This document shows positions 17,110 to 25,858 of a DNA stretch of 64,000 nt, piece by piece. The stretch comes from Laedolimicola ammoniilytica (GTDB taxonomy: Bacteria > Bacillota > Clostridia > Lachnospirales > Lachnospiraceae), in contig NZ_JAOQKC010000009.1 of NCBI RefSeq assembly GCF_025567165.1, positions 96,200-160,199 on the forward strand, in the 5' to 3' direction. Both the position numbers and the translations under genes were made by a program. The notes under the pieces were generated by a model. That model saw only the letters and a list, made by a program, of their open reading frames with translations. It was not told the origin of the DNA and did no database searches. The first letter of the stretch is position 1, and the number at the start of each line of letters is the position of its first letter.

Positions 17110-18498
17110 TTATACCATCTGAACCAGCCATACATTACTGCGTACCATAAAATAACCGATTACAACCTTGATCAATTCGGTTGCCTGAACAAGGAAGTAC
17201 ACAGTTACGATACCAAGTCCTGTAAAGTGCGCCAGTAAAAAGGCAGTTGGAACAATGATAATCCAGGTGAAAACAGAATCAAACAGGAAGGTGACCATTG
17301 TTTTTCCGCCGGAGCGCAGTGTAAAATAGGACGCATGGCTAAAGGAACAGAAAGGCATGATGATTGCGGATACTGCGATAAATTTGGTTGCCAGTGCGCG
17401 GATTTCCTCAGAGGTATTGTAAATCTGTGGGAAAAATCTGCCGATAAAAAGCATACATACAGCTACAATCACACAGCAAAAAACACTGAATACAATCATT
17501 TTATTATCCGCATCCTTTGCTTTTTCCAGTTTACCGGCACCCAGATACTGTCCAACCACAATGCTGATGCAGGCGCCAAGCTGGAGATAAATGATGTTAA
17601 ACAGATTGGTGATGGTTGTAGCAATGTTAAGTCCGGCAACTACTTCCAGGCCGCGGATCGAGTAGCACTGTATTACGGCTGTCATTCCTGCAGCCCACAG
17701 AACTTCATTCATCATAAGCGGTAATCCTTTGATGATGATAGCCTTTAATTCGTCTGCGGGAATACCAAAGCCGGTATACGCTCCTTTGAGATACCGGTTT
17801 TTCTCTCTGTGCCTGTGCGCCCAGATGATAATCATAAGGGCTTCTATGTAACGGGCGATAACCGTTGCCAGAGCTGCACCCTGTACGCCAAGCTTCGGGA
17901 ATGGTCCGATACCGAAAATCAGAAGATAGTCCAAAATGGCATTACTTCCGACAGCTACAAAGCTTGCGATCATAGGAATCAGGGTCTGACCGGTCTCCTT
18001 GATATTGGTCGCGTAAGCCTGATTTACAGCAAAGGGAATCAGGCCTGCTATCATAATGATCAGATACTCTAATCCATACTGCAATGCAGCACCTGTCGCA
18101 CCGCTTCCGGAAGTATCTGTGAGATAAAGAGAAATCAGGCTTTCTCCTTTCGTTACAAATAATAAAATGGTAAGTGCTGTAACCGTTAAAGCCGCATATA
18201 GCTTAAAACGGAACGAATACATATGCCCTTTGTGATTTCCTTTTCCGAAATATTGGGCGCCGAAAATGCTGGCTGCCGATACAGCCCCGAATATGGCCAG
18301 ATTATATACAAAGATCAGCTGATTGACAATAGCTACTCCGGACATCTGCTCTGTACCAAGCTGTCCAACCATAATATTGTCAAGAAAACTAACCAGGTTT
18401 GTAACTGCGTTTTGTAGGATCATCGGCAACGCCAGTGCGATGTAGTTTTTATAAAAATTTCTGTCTCCGATATATTTCCTGCGAAACTGTTCTAACAT
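17110..18498 (-). CDS. MATE-family multidrug/metabolite exporter
   Basis: A 462-residue polytopic protein with the two six-helix halves typical of MATE transporters. Recognisable motifs are ALPMILQNAVTNLVSFLDNIMVGQLGT at the first helices (residues ~28-52), LIPFAVNQAYATNIKETGQT near the end of the first half, and the second-half equivalents around IIKGLPLMMNEVLWAAGM. These exporters use a Na+ or H+ gradient to expel cationic compounds. The start at 18498 follows AAGGAAGGGATTT. A MarR regulator remnant lies close by at 19122, but it is on the other strand and separated by a lipoprotein gene. Substrate unknown. Confidence 0.9.
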   Translation of the reverse strand: MLEQFRRKYIGDRNFYKNYIALALPMILQNAVTNLVSFLDNIMVGQLGTEQMSGVAIVNQLIFVYNLAIFGAVSAASIFGAQYFGKGNHKGHMYSFRFKLYAALTVTALTILLFVTKGESLISLYLTDTSGSGATGAALQYGLEYLIIMIAGLIPFAVNQAYATNIKETGQTLIPMIASFVAVGSNAILDYLLIFGIGPFPKLGVQGAALATVIARYIEALMIIIWAHRHREKNRYLKGAYTGFGIPADELKAIIIKGLPLMMNEVLWAAGMTAVIQCYSIRGLEVVAGLNIATTITNLFNIIYLQLGACISIVVGQYLGAGKLEKAKDADNKMIVFSVFCCVIVAVCMLFIGRFFPQIYNTSEEIRALATKFIAVSAIIMPFCSFSHASYFTLRSGGKTMVTFLFDSVFTWIIIVPTAFLLAHFTGLGIVTVYFLVQATELIKVVIGYFMVRSNVWLVQMV

Positions 18499-18598
18499 AA
18501 ATCCCTTCCTTTACATAAATCCCTTTTTCATCCCTGTTCAGCATAACATATTTCCGCAGAATTTGATACCTTCTTTTTTAGTTTTACAAGAGAAGACA

Positions 18599-18664
18599 CA
18601 TGGAAATGTAAAAGACCGTTTTAAGGACGGTTTGGTTCTTAAAACGGTCTTTTACATTTCCATG
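18599..18664. repeat. Perfect 27-bp inverted repeat with 12-base loop
   Basis: The arms 18599-18625 and 18638-18664 (starting CATGGAAATGTAAAAGACCG) are perfect reverse complements around GACGGTTTGGTT. On the plus strand TTTTT follows. On the minus strand, downstream of the lipoprotein gene, only a mixed pyrimidine stretch follows. It may work as a terminator, but the arm length is beyond what that needs. Confidence 0.85.
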
Positions 18665-18672
18665 TTTTTCGT

Positions 18673-19023
18673 TTATTCCGCTGCAGTGACGGAAAGCACC
18701 TCGCCCATAAAGGGATCTACCTCGGAGATGGTTCCGGTATAGGTTACGGTGACCTTATCTCCAACCTTTACCTTGTCTAAGCCCTCCGGCTTTTCGTTTT
18801 CGAAGGTAAATGCGTAGGAGCTGCCGGAAGCGTCGGTTACGACAAACATGAAATCCTTTACCTCGTCCAGGGTTCCGGTAAATTCAGAAGCGTCCTCCGC
18901 GTCTTCCTTTCCGGTGGTCTGGGAAGCGGAATTACCGTTGCCGGATCCCTTGATTCCGCAGCCTGCGATCAGGGATGCGGTAATGGCAGTGAGAAGTATC
19001 ATCATAGTGAATTTCTTTTTCAT
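18673..19023 (-). CDS. Small predicted lipoprotein
   Basis: A 116-residue protein with a lipoprotein signal (ITASLIAGC, Cys at residue 22) and ribosome binding site AGGAGGTTTTCTT. After a Gly/Ser/Asn-rich tether, residues ~45-116 form a small beta-barrel-like domain (FTGTLDEVKDFMFVVTD ... GDKVTVTYTG), reminiscent of OB-like domains in clostridial lipoproteins. It should be anchored on the outer face of the membrane. No partner is evident. The stop is nine bases from the long palindrome at 18599-18664. Confidence 0.8.
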   Translation of the reverse strand: MKKKFTMMILLTAITASLIAGCGIKGSGNGNSASQTTGKEDAEDASEFTGTLDEVKDFMFVVTDASGSSYAFTFENEKPEGLDKVKVGDKVTVTYTGTISEVDPFMGEVLSVTAAE

Positions 19024-19121
19024 AAGAAAACCTCCTGTTCATTATTTATGTTTCCAATTTATTGGACGCTCTATACCGTTAAAAAGTTTCATTTCAGGCG
19101 AAAAATTTATTTTGTGGTTGA

Positions 19122-19241
19122 CATAGAGCGGAAGATATGCTCCGGGGACTGACGGAGGAAGAAATCGCCCTGTGTAAGCAGACGTTTCAGAAAATATGTG
19201 ATAATGCAGAAAGATGCATCAAGGAGAAAGGACAAAGATAA
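19122..19241 (+). pseudogene. MarR-family regulator, 3' remnant
   Basis: A 39-codon stretch without its own convincing start reads HRAEDMLRGLTEEEIALCKQ then TFQKICDNAERCIKEKG before TAA at 19239-19241. This matches the C-terminal dimerisation helices of MarR-type repressors. The upstream frame is closed by TGA, so the wing-helix domain is gone. It is followed at once by another remnant, suggesting a former MarR-led operon collapsed by deletion. Confidence 0.55.
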
Positions 19242-19242
19242 A

Positions 19243-19431
19243 ATGAGCAACACAAGTGATAAACCGAAGATACCGGATTTGATGGAGGCGGTATTTGACA
19301 CCGGATACAGTGAAAAAATCGAACATATGCTAGTAGTAAGAGGTCTGCAGATTTCTTCTATTACGATGACAGCCTTCCATGTAATCCTGCTGTATATCTG
19401 GAAGCGTACTATAAAAGAATACGAACAGTGA
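19243..19431 (+). pseudogene. Membrane protein remnant with internal deletion
   Basis: Begins MSNTSDKPKIPDLMEAVFDT directly after the MarR remnant stop, with GGAG upstream. It then jumps to GYSEKIEHMLVVRGLQISSI and one membrane helix (TMTAFHVILLYIWKR) within 62 codons. From memory, small polytopic proteins starting this way follow MarR genes in Lachnospiraceae, so I read this as the two ends of one such protein joined by a large in-frame deletion. That is inference. Its 3' end overlaps the opposing kinase remnant. Confidence 0.4.
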
Positions 19432-19732
19432 AATCACGGCCGTCCAGGTAAAACTGGTATTGGCCGTGTTCCTGTTCTACATAGTAAATGACGCTCTGCA
19501 CGCCAATCCCATGCCCTTCCCGGGCAGTGACCGGAATACCGTCGGAAAAGACGGGAGGCGTATCGGTGGGATTTTTTTCCAGCATCAACAGATGCCCGGA
19601 GCGTTCAAAGATAGACAGGTAAACACGGCGGTCTTGGCCGGACTGCTTCTGGACGGCATGCATGGCATTTTCCAGAACATTGGAAAGAATGGCGCAGAAG
19701 GTCATTTCCGAACAGGGCAGTTTTTCGAACAT
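19409..19732 (-). pseudogene. GHKL sensor histidine kinase, C-terminal remnant
   Basis: The fragment encodes only the ATP-binding half of an AgrC-like kinase: the N box in FCAILSNVLENAMHAV and the G box in HGIGVQSVIYYVEQEHGQ. It closely parallels the end of the intact kinase at 26584-27852 (CAILSNILENAMYAV, HGIGVQSIIYYVEKEQGQ), so the two are paralogues. The membrane sensor and His box are missing, and no ribosome binding site precedes the fragment. It should be inactive. Confidence 0.85.
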
Positions 19733-20115
19733 GGACAGAGAAGGAGACCAATATAGAACTGATGCGGGTAGATAAATACGGCCATGTCCTATTGATCTGG
19801 GATGAAGTCAGCGAGAACTTCAGCGCATTCTTTTATCAAGAGTAACTTCAAAAGAGGCTGGAGAATAGAGTATGGCAAGAAATGCTTCCGAAGTTAGATT
19901 ACTGGAAAAAATATGATGAACTCAGTGACAATGGGCAGTTTGAAACAGCGCACTCCATTTTATGAAAATTTAATAAATTTCACGAAACCAAAGCCCGCCC
20001 GGACGAATCCTGAAAATAATTTTCAGCTTCGCCGGGCGGGCTTGTGCGTGAGCGCGGGGCAGGGTAAGATAGCCATAAAGCAAACCGAGTTTACGAAAGA
20101 AAGAGAGGAAGAAAC
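19733..20115. other. Gene-free decayed region with a long hairpin
   Basis: No supportable gene is present. Two short open stretches (one starting MRVDKYGHVLLIWDEVSENF, one MARNASEVRLLEKI) look like debris. A stable hairpin at 19991-20043 pairs AAGCCCGCCCGG with CCGGGCGGGCTT and continues inside with CGAA/TTCG and CTGAAAAT/ATTTTCAG. It lies ~70 bases before the OYE gene and could end upstream transcripts or form a leader structure. Confidence 0.6.
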
Positions 20116-22005
20116 GTGTTTGAGCATTTATTTCAGCCGATTACCATCAATGGTATGATTCTGAAAAACCGAATCGTCGCCACGCCAACCGGAGACGACT
20201 TCGAGGAAAAAGCCATGGGCGGCGCGGGTCTGGTCGTGGCGGGACACTGCATCGTGGAGCCCGGACGTTCCAGCTTCGCAAGCGGTGCAGAACCCTGGCC
20301 ATTTGCGAAATATGAGAGAGAAAAGACGCGGGAAAAAGTTCTGAAGATTCATCGGGGCGGCGCGAAAGCATCCATCGAGGTATTCCACGCAGGCCAGGAC
20401 GCCAGAACTGTAGACTATGCCAAAGGCCCGTCAGGCTTCATCCGCCCGGACGGCGTCGAGGTAAAAGAAATGGACGAGGCCATGATGCAGGAGACCCTGC
20501 ACTGGTACGCCGAGACAGCCGCAGGCTGTCGGAAAATCGGTTTTGATTCCATCTTCCTGCATTTTGGACACGGCTGGCTTCCGGCCCAGTTTTTGTCCCC
20601 CCATTACAATCATCGTACTGATGAATACGGCGGAAGCATCGAGAACCGCTGTCGGTTCCCGCTTCGAATCCTGGAGACCGTCAGAAAGGCAGTGGGAAAA
20701 AATTATCCCATCGATATTCGTGTCAGCGCCTACGAGTGGATCGAGGATTCCATCAGCTTTGAGGACGTTATGTACTTCCTGAAAGCGGCGGAGCCCTATG
20801 TGGACACCATACAGATTTCATCCGGTATCGATAAGATTTTCGAGGCCAACATCCACTGCATCACCACGAACATGGAAGAAACCATGCCGAACCTGAAATG
20901 GGCAAAGGAAGCCAGAAAACAGCTTCACGTACCGATTTCCCTGGTCAGCGCCATCACTACGCCGCAGATGGCGGAAGAGATTCTGGCGAAGGGATATGTG
21001 GATCTGGTAGCCTTTGGCCGCAGCCTGCTGGCGGATCCCTACTGGCCGAAAAAAGCCCAGGAGGGATGTCCCGAGGATATCGTACCCTGCCTGCGCTGCT
21101 CCAACTGTTATCACATTTCCACTGATCACTGGAACGTGGGCTGCTCCGTAAATCCCCGTTATCATAACGAAGCCTTCGTTCCATCTGAGCGAGAGCTTGA
21201 AAAAGCAGAAAAAAGCAAACAGGTAGTCATCCTCGGCGGCGGCCCCGCAGGCATGAAGGCGGCCATCACCGCCAGCGACAGAGGCCACAAGGTTACGCTA
21301 ATTGAAAAGAGCGCAGAACTGGGCGGTATGCTGAAGGTCATTGTCAGAGAAGAGCACAAAGAAGAAGTACAACGCCTGCTGACCTGGTACAAAACCCAGA
21401 TCGCGAAGCGTGAGATAAAGGTGCTTCTGAACACCGAGGCCACCCCGGACATGGTACGGGAAATGAAGCCGGACAGCATCCTCATTGCCCTAGGCGCAGT
21501 GGAGCGCGTGCTTCCGATTCCAGGCATCGACAATCCGAAGGTGCTTCTGGCTACGGATGCCATCACCCATCCGGAGAAGCTGGGCGAAAAGGTAGCTATC
21601 CTGGGCGGCGGCAGCATCGGCTGTGAGATTGCCCTGGGACTGGCCGAGCAGGGAAAAGAGGCTACGGTTATCGAGGTTACAGACACACTGGCAGCCAACG
21701 CTAATTCCCTGTATCGGGAGGCGCTGCGGCAGAAATTCCTGCTTCACGACAACATTCACAGCCTTACCAGATGCGGCTGCACCCGCATTGACGATGAGGA
21801 GATTCATTATAAAGACGCGGACGGCCAGGAAAAAGTCATTGCCTATGACAATCTGATTCTTTCCACCGGCCTGGTTCCCCAGATAGCCCTGACTGAGAGC
21901 TTCTACGGCATCTGCCGGGACACCATAGCCATCGGCGACTGCATCCGCCCGTCCAGCATCATGAACGCGAACTTTGAAGGTTTCGTAAACGCCTTGAATA
22001 TCTGA
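20116..22005 (+). CDS. Old-Yellow-Enzyme-type flavin/Fe-S enoate reductase (FadH/BaiCD-like)
   Basis: The 629-residue protein has the 2,4-dienoyl-CoA reductase layout. An FMN TIM barrel (~1-330) contains FLSPHYNHRTDEYGGSIENR. A [4Fe-4S] cysteine cluster follows (CLRCSNC at ~324, then a further Cys in WNVGCSVNPR). Next come FAD (VVILGGGPAGM, ~371) and NAD(P)H (VAILGGGSIGCEIA, ~494) binding folds. Such enzymes reduce an activated C=C bond; relatives act on dienoyl-CoA, bile-acid enones, cinnamates and flavonoids. The start is GTG at 20116 because GAGAGG precedes it at proper distance. The gene heads an operon with a beta-glucoside PTS, RpiR regulator and GH1 enzyme, so the substrate may be an unsaturated aglycone. 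That link is inference. Confidence 0.9.
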   Translation: MFEHLFQPITINGMILKNRIVATPTGDDFEEKAMGGAGLVVAGHCIVEPGRSSFASGAEPWPFAKYEREKTREKVLKIHRGGAKASIEVFHAGQDARTVDYAKGPSGFIRPDGVEVKEMDEAMMQETLHWYAETAAGCRKIGFDSIFLHFGHGWLPAQFLSPHYNHRTDEYGGSIENRCRFPLRILETVRKAVGKNYPIDIRVSAYEWIEDSISFEDVMYFLKAAEPYVDTIQISSGIDKIFEANIHCITTNMEETMPNLKWAKEARKQLHVPISLVSAITTPQMAEEILAKGYVDLVAFGRSLLADPYWPKKAQEGCPEDIVPCLRCSNCYHISTDHWNVGCSVNPRYHNEAFVPSERELEKAEKSKQVVILGGGPAGMKAAITASDRGHKVTLIEKSAELGGMLKVIVREEHKEEVQRLLTWYKTQIAKREIKVLLNTEATPDMVREMKPDSILIALGAVERVLPIPGIDNPKVLLATDAITHPEKLGEKVAILGGGSIGCEIALGLAEQGKEATVIEVTDTLAANANSLYREALRQKFLLHDNIHSLTRCGCTRIDDEEIHYKDADGQEKVIAYDNLILSTGLVPQIALTESFYGICRDTIAIGDCIRPSSIMNANFEGFVNALNI

Positions 22006-22035
22006 ATGTGATAAAAATAAAAAGGAGATAGACAA

Positions 22036-23421
22036 ATGAAAGACTACAAGAAACTGGTTCAGTCCGTCATCGCCGGAGTCGGCGGGGCTGACAACATCAA
22101 CGACTGTATCCACTGCGCAACGAGACTTCGTTTCTCCCTGAAGGACGGGTCCAAGTTCGACCAGACAGCCCTGAAAGCGGTAGACGGCGTACTGGGAACC
22201 CTGGTAAGCTCCGGCTACTGCCAGGTACTCATCGGAACCCACGTAGGCGACGTTTACGCGGAGCTGATGAACGCGCCGGAGATGAAGGCAAAGGGTCTGA
22301 AGGCCAGCGACGCCATCGACGATCCGGCTACAGCAGGGGATAAGAAGACCGGCCTTCTGGACCGCTTCACCAAGATGATGTCCGACGTGTACGCGCCGTA
22401 CATCCCGATTCTGGCTACCGGCGGTATCGCGTCCGGCGTTATCGGACTTCTGGCCAATATGGGCGTAGTAGACAGCGCGAGCCTGACCTACCAGACCTTT
22501 TACGCGATTTTCTATGCGCTGATTTACTTCTTCCCGATTCTGCTGGCGTTTACAGCAGGAAAGCATTTCAAATGTAACCCGTACGTAGCAGTGACACTGG
22601 GCGCGGCCATCATGTATCCGGGCGTGGCAGATCTCCTGGTAACCGGTGAAAAGGCGTCCCTTGTCGGTATCAACTTCACAGCGTACAATTTCAGCGGTTC
22701 CTTTATTCCGATTCTGCTGGCAGTATTCTGTATGAGCTATTTCGAAAAATGGCTGAAGAAGGTTCTTCCCCAGATGACCCAGTTTATTCTGGTTCCGTTT
22801 CTGTGCCTGATCGTGTTTGTACCGCTGACTATCCTGGTATTCGGACCCATTGGCGGCCTGGTTGCAAACGCCATCAACGCGGTATACGGCCTGGTAGGAG
22901 CAAGCAAGATTCTGGTAGGCATCGTATTCGGCGGCTTCTTCTCCCTGGTTATCCTGCTTGGTATGCACTGGGCAGTTACCCCGATTCTGCTTGGTATCAT
23001 GGCAGAGCAGGGCTTTGAGCCGGCGCTGGCAGCCGGCGGTATGGGCAACTACGCGGCTCTGGGTATCTGCCTGGCCGTGGCAGTCTTCGCGAAAAACGCA
23101 GGCGATAAGGCCACAGCAGGATCCGCAGCCTTCACCAACGCCCTCTGCGGTATCACAGAGCCGGGTCTCTACGGTATCATCCTGAGAAGTAAATGGCTCC
23201 TGGGCACCATGATTGTATCCGGCGCGGCAGCAGGCCTGATTCTCGGAATCGGCGGCGTGGCGGCGACCAACTTCTCCTTCTCCGGACTTCTGGCCTTCAG
23301 CGGCTGGTTTGGATGCGTAAACTTCCCCATGTACTGCGTAGGCATCGTGGCAGCCATCGCCCTTGGTTTCATTCTGACTGCGGTACTGCTGAAGAGCGGT
23401 AAGGTAAACGAGTATAACTAA
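22036..23421 (+). CDS. PTS EIIBC component, beta-glucoside family
   Basis: The 461-residue permease begins with an EIIB domain (1-85) bearing the phosphorylated cysteine in HCATRLRFSLKDG (Cys27). It continues with the EIIC membrane domain, including PYIPILATGGIASGVIG, NPYVAVTLGAAIMYPG and GITEPGLYGIILR. An EIIA domain is absent, so phosphate must come from an EIIA encoded elsewhere. The protein should import and phosphorylate a beta-glucoside or related sugar. The ribosome binding site is AAAGGAGATAGACAA. It lies 30 bases after the OYE gene and before the RpiR regulator and 6-phospho-beta-glucosidase, which completes a transport-hydrolysis unit. Confidence 0.92.
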   Translation: MKDYKKLVQSVIAGVGGADNINDCIHCATRLRFSLKDGSKFDQTALKAVDGVLGTLVSSGYCQVLIGTHVGDVYAELMNAPEMKAKGLKASDAIDDPATAGDKKTGLLDRFTKMMSDVYAPYIPILATGGIASGVIGLLANMGVVDSASLTYQTFYAIFYALIYFFPILLAFTAGKHFKCNPYVAVTLGAAIMYPGVADLLVTGEKASLVGINFTAYNFSGSFIPILLAVFCMSYFEKWLKKVLPQMTQFILVPFLCLIVFVPLTILVFGPIGGLVANAINAVYGLVGASKILVGIVFGGFFSLVILLGMHWAVTPILLGIMAEQGFEPALAAGGMGNYAALGICLAVAVFAKNAGDKATAGSAAFTNALCGITEPGLYGIILRSKWLLGTMIVSGAAAGLILGIGGVAATNFSFSGLLAFSGWFGCVNFPMYCVGIVAAIALGFILTAVLLKSGKVNEYN

Positions 23422-23506
23422 ATATAGAAACCCATAAGATAAGATTCTCCCCTTTCCATGGAAAATGATTTTTGCTAAAATAGATCAAAAGGATGGGGGA
23501 GAACTT

Positions 23507-24406
23507 ATGATCATAGAAAAACTTATGAGACAGACGGATTTCACCGATGTGGAGAAGAGTATCGCGGATTATCTGCTGCAGAACGGTTATGAAGTAAAAA
23601 ATATGTCTATTTCAGATCTGGCGAAGAGGACCTATTCTTCACCGGCCACCATTACCCGATTTTGCAGAAAACTGGATCTGGACGGCTATAAAAAGTTCCA
23701 GATTTTGTTCAATTCCGAGTACGACGCGTTCGCCACGGAAAGCGCTGTGGACGCCAATTATCCGTTTTCCGGAAATGATTCCTTTGAGCAGATAGCCAGA
23801 AAGTTAGCGAAACTTAACTCGGATACCATCAGTAAAACCATTTCCGGCTTCGATTACAATCAGTTCCGCCGGATTGTACGGCGCATCAGCCAGTCCGATA
23901 TGGTCAATATCTTCAGTGTGGGAACTTCCGCCACGGTGGCCATGGATTTCCAGCAAAAAATGTTGCGGTTCGGCCATATCGTAAATCTGAGCCTGAGCTC
24001 CTGCTTTCTGCCGGGCTACGCTTTGGCCGGAACGGAACGCACGGTCAATCTGGTGATTTCCCAGTCCGGGGAGAATCGGGACGTGGTGGAAAGTCTCCGG
24101 CTTCTGAAGAAGCGGAAGGCCTACTGCGTGGGTATCACAGCCACGCCGGACAGCACGGTGGCCCGGATGTGCCAGGAGGTAATCCTGGTGGAACTGGAGG
24201 AAGAACGCTCTTACACGGCCAAGATCGATACCTTCGCGGTGTACAGCGCCTTTCATTTCGTATTGGACTGCCTGTTTTCATTCCTGTACAAGATGGATTA
24301 CGAGGAAAATGAGAAGCTGACCCGGGAAAAGGCGTCGATTATCTATGAAGAGAACGAAAAACTGATCAAGAAAAATCCCGATTTCATAAGCAGTGAAAAG
24401 CGATAA
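23507..24406 (+). CDS. RpiR-family (HTH-SIS) transcriptional regulator
   Basis: The 299-residue protein has an N-terminal HTH_6 domain (TYSSPATITRFCRKLDLDGY, residues ~37-58) and a SIS sugar-phosphate-sensing domain (~110-250, with FSVGTSATVAMDFQ and VISQSGENRDVVE). I start it at ATG 23507, next to the strong GATGGGGGAGAACTT site, rather than at the in-frame 23465. RpiR proteins sense phosphosugars and control sugar-catabolic operons. Its place between the PTS and the phospho-glucosidase strongly suggests it regulates this operon in response to the imported phosphoglycoside. Confidence 0.92.
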   Translation: MIIEKLMRQTDFTDVEKSIADYLLQNGYEVKNMSISDLAKRTYSSPATITRFCRKLDLDGYKKFQILFNSEYDAFATESAVDANYPFSGNDSFEQIARKLAKLNSDTISKTISGFDYNQFRRIVRRISQSDMVNIFSVGTSATVAMDFQQKMLRFGHIVNLSLSSCFLPGYALAGTERTVNLVISQSGENRDVVESLRLLKKRKAYCVGITATPDSTVARMCQEVILVELEEERSYTAKIDTFAVYSAFHFVLDCLFSFLYKMDYEENEKLTREKASIIYEENEKLIKKNPDFISSEKR

Positions 24407-24418
24407 AGGAGCAGAATC

Positions 24419-25858
24419 ATGTCATTTAGAAAAGACTTTTTATGGGGAGGCGCCTGCGCCGCCAATCAGTTTGAGGGAGCCTGGGATGTGGACGGCAAGG
24501 GCGTGTCCGTGCCGGATCTCTGTACCAACGGCACCAAAGACTGTCCGAAAAGCATTACCACAAAGGTAGAGCCGGGACGGCTGTATCCCAGCCACGAGGC
24601 CATTGATTTCTATCATCATTACAAAGAGGATATCGCCTTATTTGCGGAAATGGGTTTCAAGGTCTTCCGTACGTCTATCAACTGGACCCGAATCTTCCCC
24701 ACCGGCATAGAGGAGAAGCCCAACGAGGCGGGTCTTCAGTTCTATGAAAATGTATTCAAAGAGTGTCAGAAATACGGCATCGAGCCTCTGGTGACCTTAA
24801 GCCATTACGAGCTGCCCTACGGTCTCGTGGAGGCTTACAACGGCTGGGCGGGGGAAGAGGTTATCGGCCATTTCGAGCGCTACTGCCACGTAGTCTTTGA
24901 GCGGTATCAGCATCTGGTGAAGTACTGGCTGACCTTCAATGAGATCAACGGCGGCACCACCCAGCTTGGCACGACCCTGTCACTGGGAACTGTGAAAGGC
25001 TATAGCGGCCCGGTAAACGGCATCCAGATCACGCCGCAACTTCGCTATACCGCCCTGCATCATCAGCTGGTGGCTTCCGCAAAGGTGGTGGCTTACGCCC
25101 ATGCGCATTATCCCCAGTTTCAGTTAGGCGATATGAACGTGTTCCTGACCGCCTACCCGCTGACCTGTGATCCGAAGGATATCCTGGCGACCCAGCAGCA
25201 TAACAATGTGCTGAACTGGTTCTGTTCCGACGTGCAGATCCGCGGCGCGTATCCGTCCTATATGGATCGGTATTTCCGGGAAAATGGGATCGATTTGCAG
25301 ATCACAGAGGAAGAAAAAGAGATTCTGAAAAAGGGAACCGTAGACTTCTACACTTGTTCCTACTACATGTCCACCTGTATCACGACCCACGAGAATTCGG
25401 AAGAGGTGGCAGGCAACCTGGCGGGCGGCGCGAAAAATCCGTATCTGACCGCTTCGGAGTGGGGCTGGCAGATAGACCCGGATGGCCTGCGTTATACGCT
25501 GAATGAGATCTATGAGCGCTATCAGCTGCCGATTATGGTGGTGGAAAATGGTCTGGGAGCCAGAGACGAGAAGGGCGCGGACGGACATGTCCATGACAGC
25601 TACCGGATCGATTACCTGCGTAAGCACATCGAAGCCATGCGGGAGGCCGCAGAGGACGGCGTAGACCTGATGGGCTATACTCCCTGGGGCTGCATCGATC
25701 TGGTGTCCGCATCCACCGGCGAGATGGCCAAGCGCTACGGCTTCATCTATGTAAATAAATTCGACAACGGAACCGGCGACCTGTCCCGGGAAAAGAAGGA
25801 TTCCTTTGACTGGTATCAGAAAGTAATCCGTACCAACGGAGAAGATTTAACCGACTAA
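24419..25858 (+). CDS. GH1 6-phospho-beta-glucosidase
   Basis: The 479-residue glycoside hydrolase family 1 enzyme keeps the N-terminal signature FLWGGACAANQFEGAWD, the acid/base Glu in TFNEIN (~residue 175) and the nucleophile Glu in VVENGLGARD (~374). It also has the family's late tryptophan (YTPWGCIDLVSASTGE), and KRYGFIYV follows. The preceding PTS delivers phosphorylated substrate, so this enzyme should release glucose-6-phosphate and an aglycone or sugar. It starts after AAAGGAGCAGAATC, 12 bases from the regulator stop. Its stop overlaps by four bases the stop of the convergent response regulator. Confidence 0.93.
   Translation: MSFRKDFLWGGACAANQFEGAWDVDGKGVSVPDLCTNGTKDCPKSITTKVEPGRLYPSHEAIDFYHHYKEDIALFAEMGFKVFRTSINWTRIFPTGIEEKPNEAGLQFYENVFKECQKYGIEPLVTLSHYELPYGLVEAYNGWAGEEVIGHFERYCHVVFERYQHLVKYWLTFNEINGGTTQLGTTLSLGTVKGYSGPVNGIQITPQLRYTALHHQLVASAKVVAYAHAHYPQFQLGDMNVFLTAYPLTCDPKDILATQQHNNVLNWFCSDVQIRGAYPSYMDRYFRENGIDLQITEEEKEILKKGTVDFYTCSYYMSTCITTHENSEEVAGNLAGGAKNPYLTASEWGWQIDPDGLRYTLNEIYERYQLPIMVVENGLGARDEKGADGHVHDSYRIDYLRKHIEAMREAAEDGVDLMGYTPWGCIDLVSASTGEMAKRYGFIYVNKFDNGTGDLSREKKDSFDWYQKVIRTNGEDLTD

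Noticed and set aside
21490..22968. A 492-codon minus-strand open frame across the OYE and PTS genes
   Set aside because: It spans two real genes and their gap, and its composition (many Gln, Tyr, Val, Asp) is that of antisense to biased codons.
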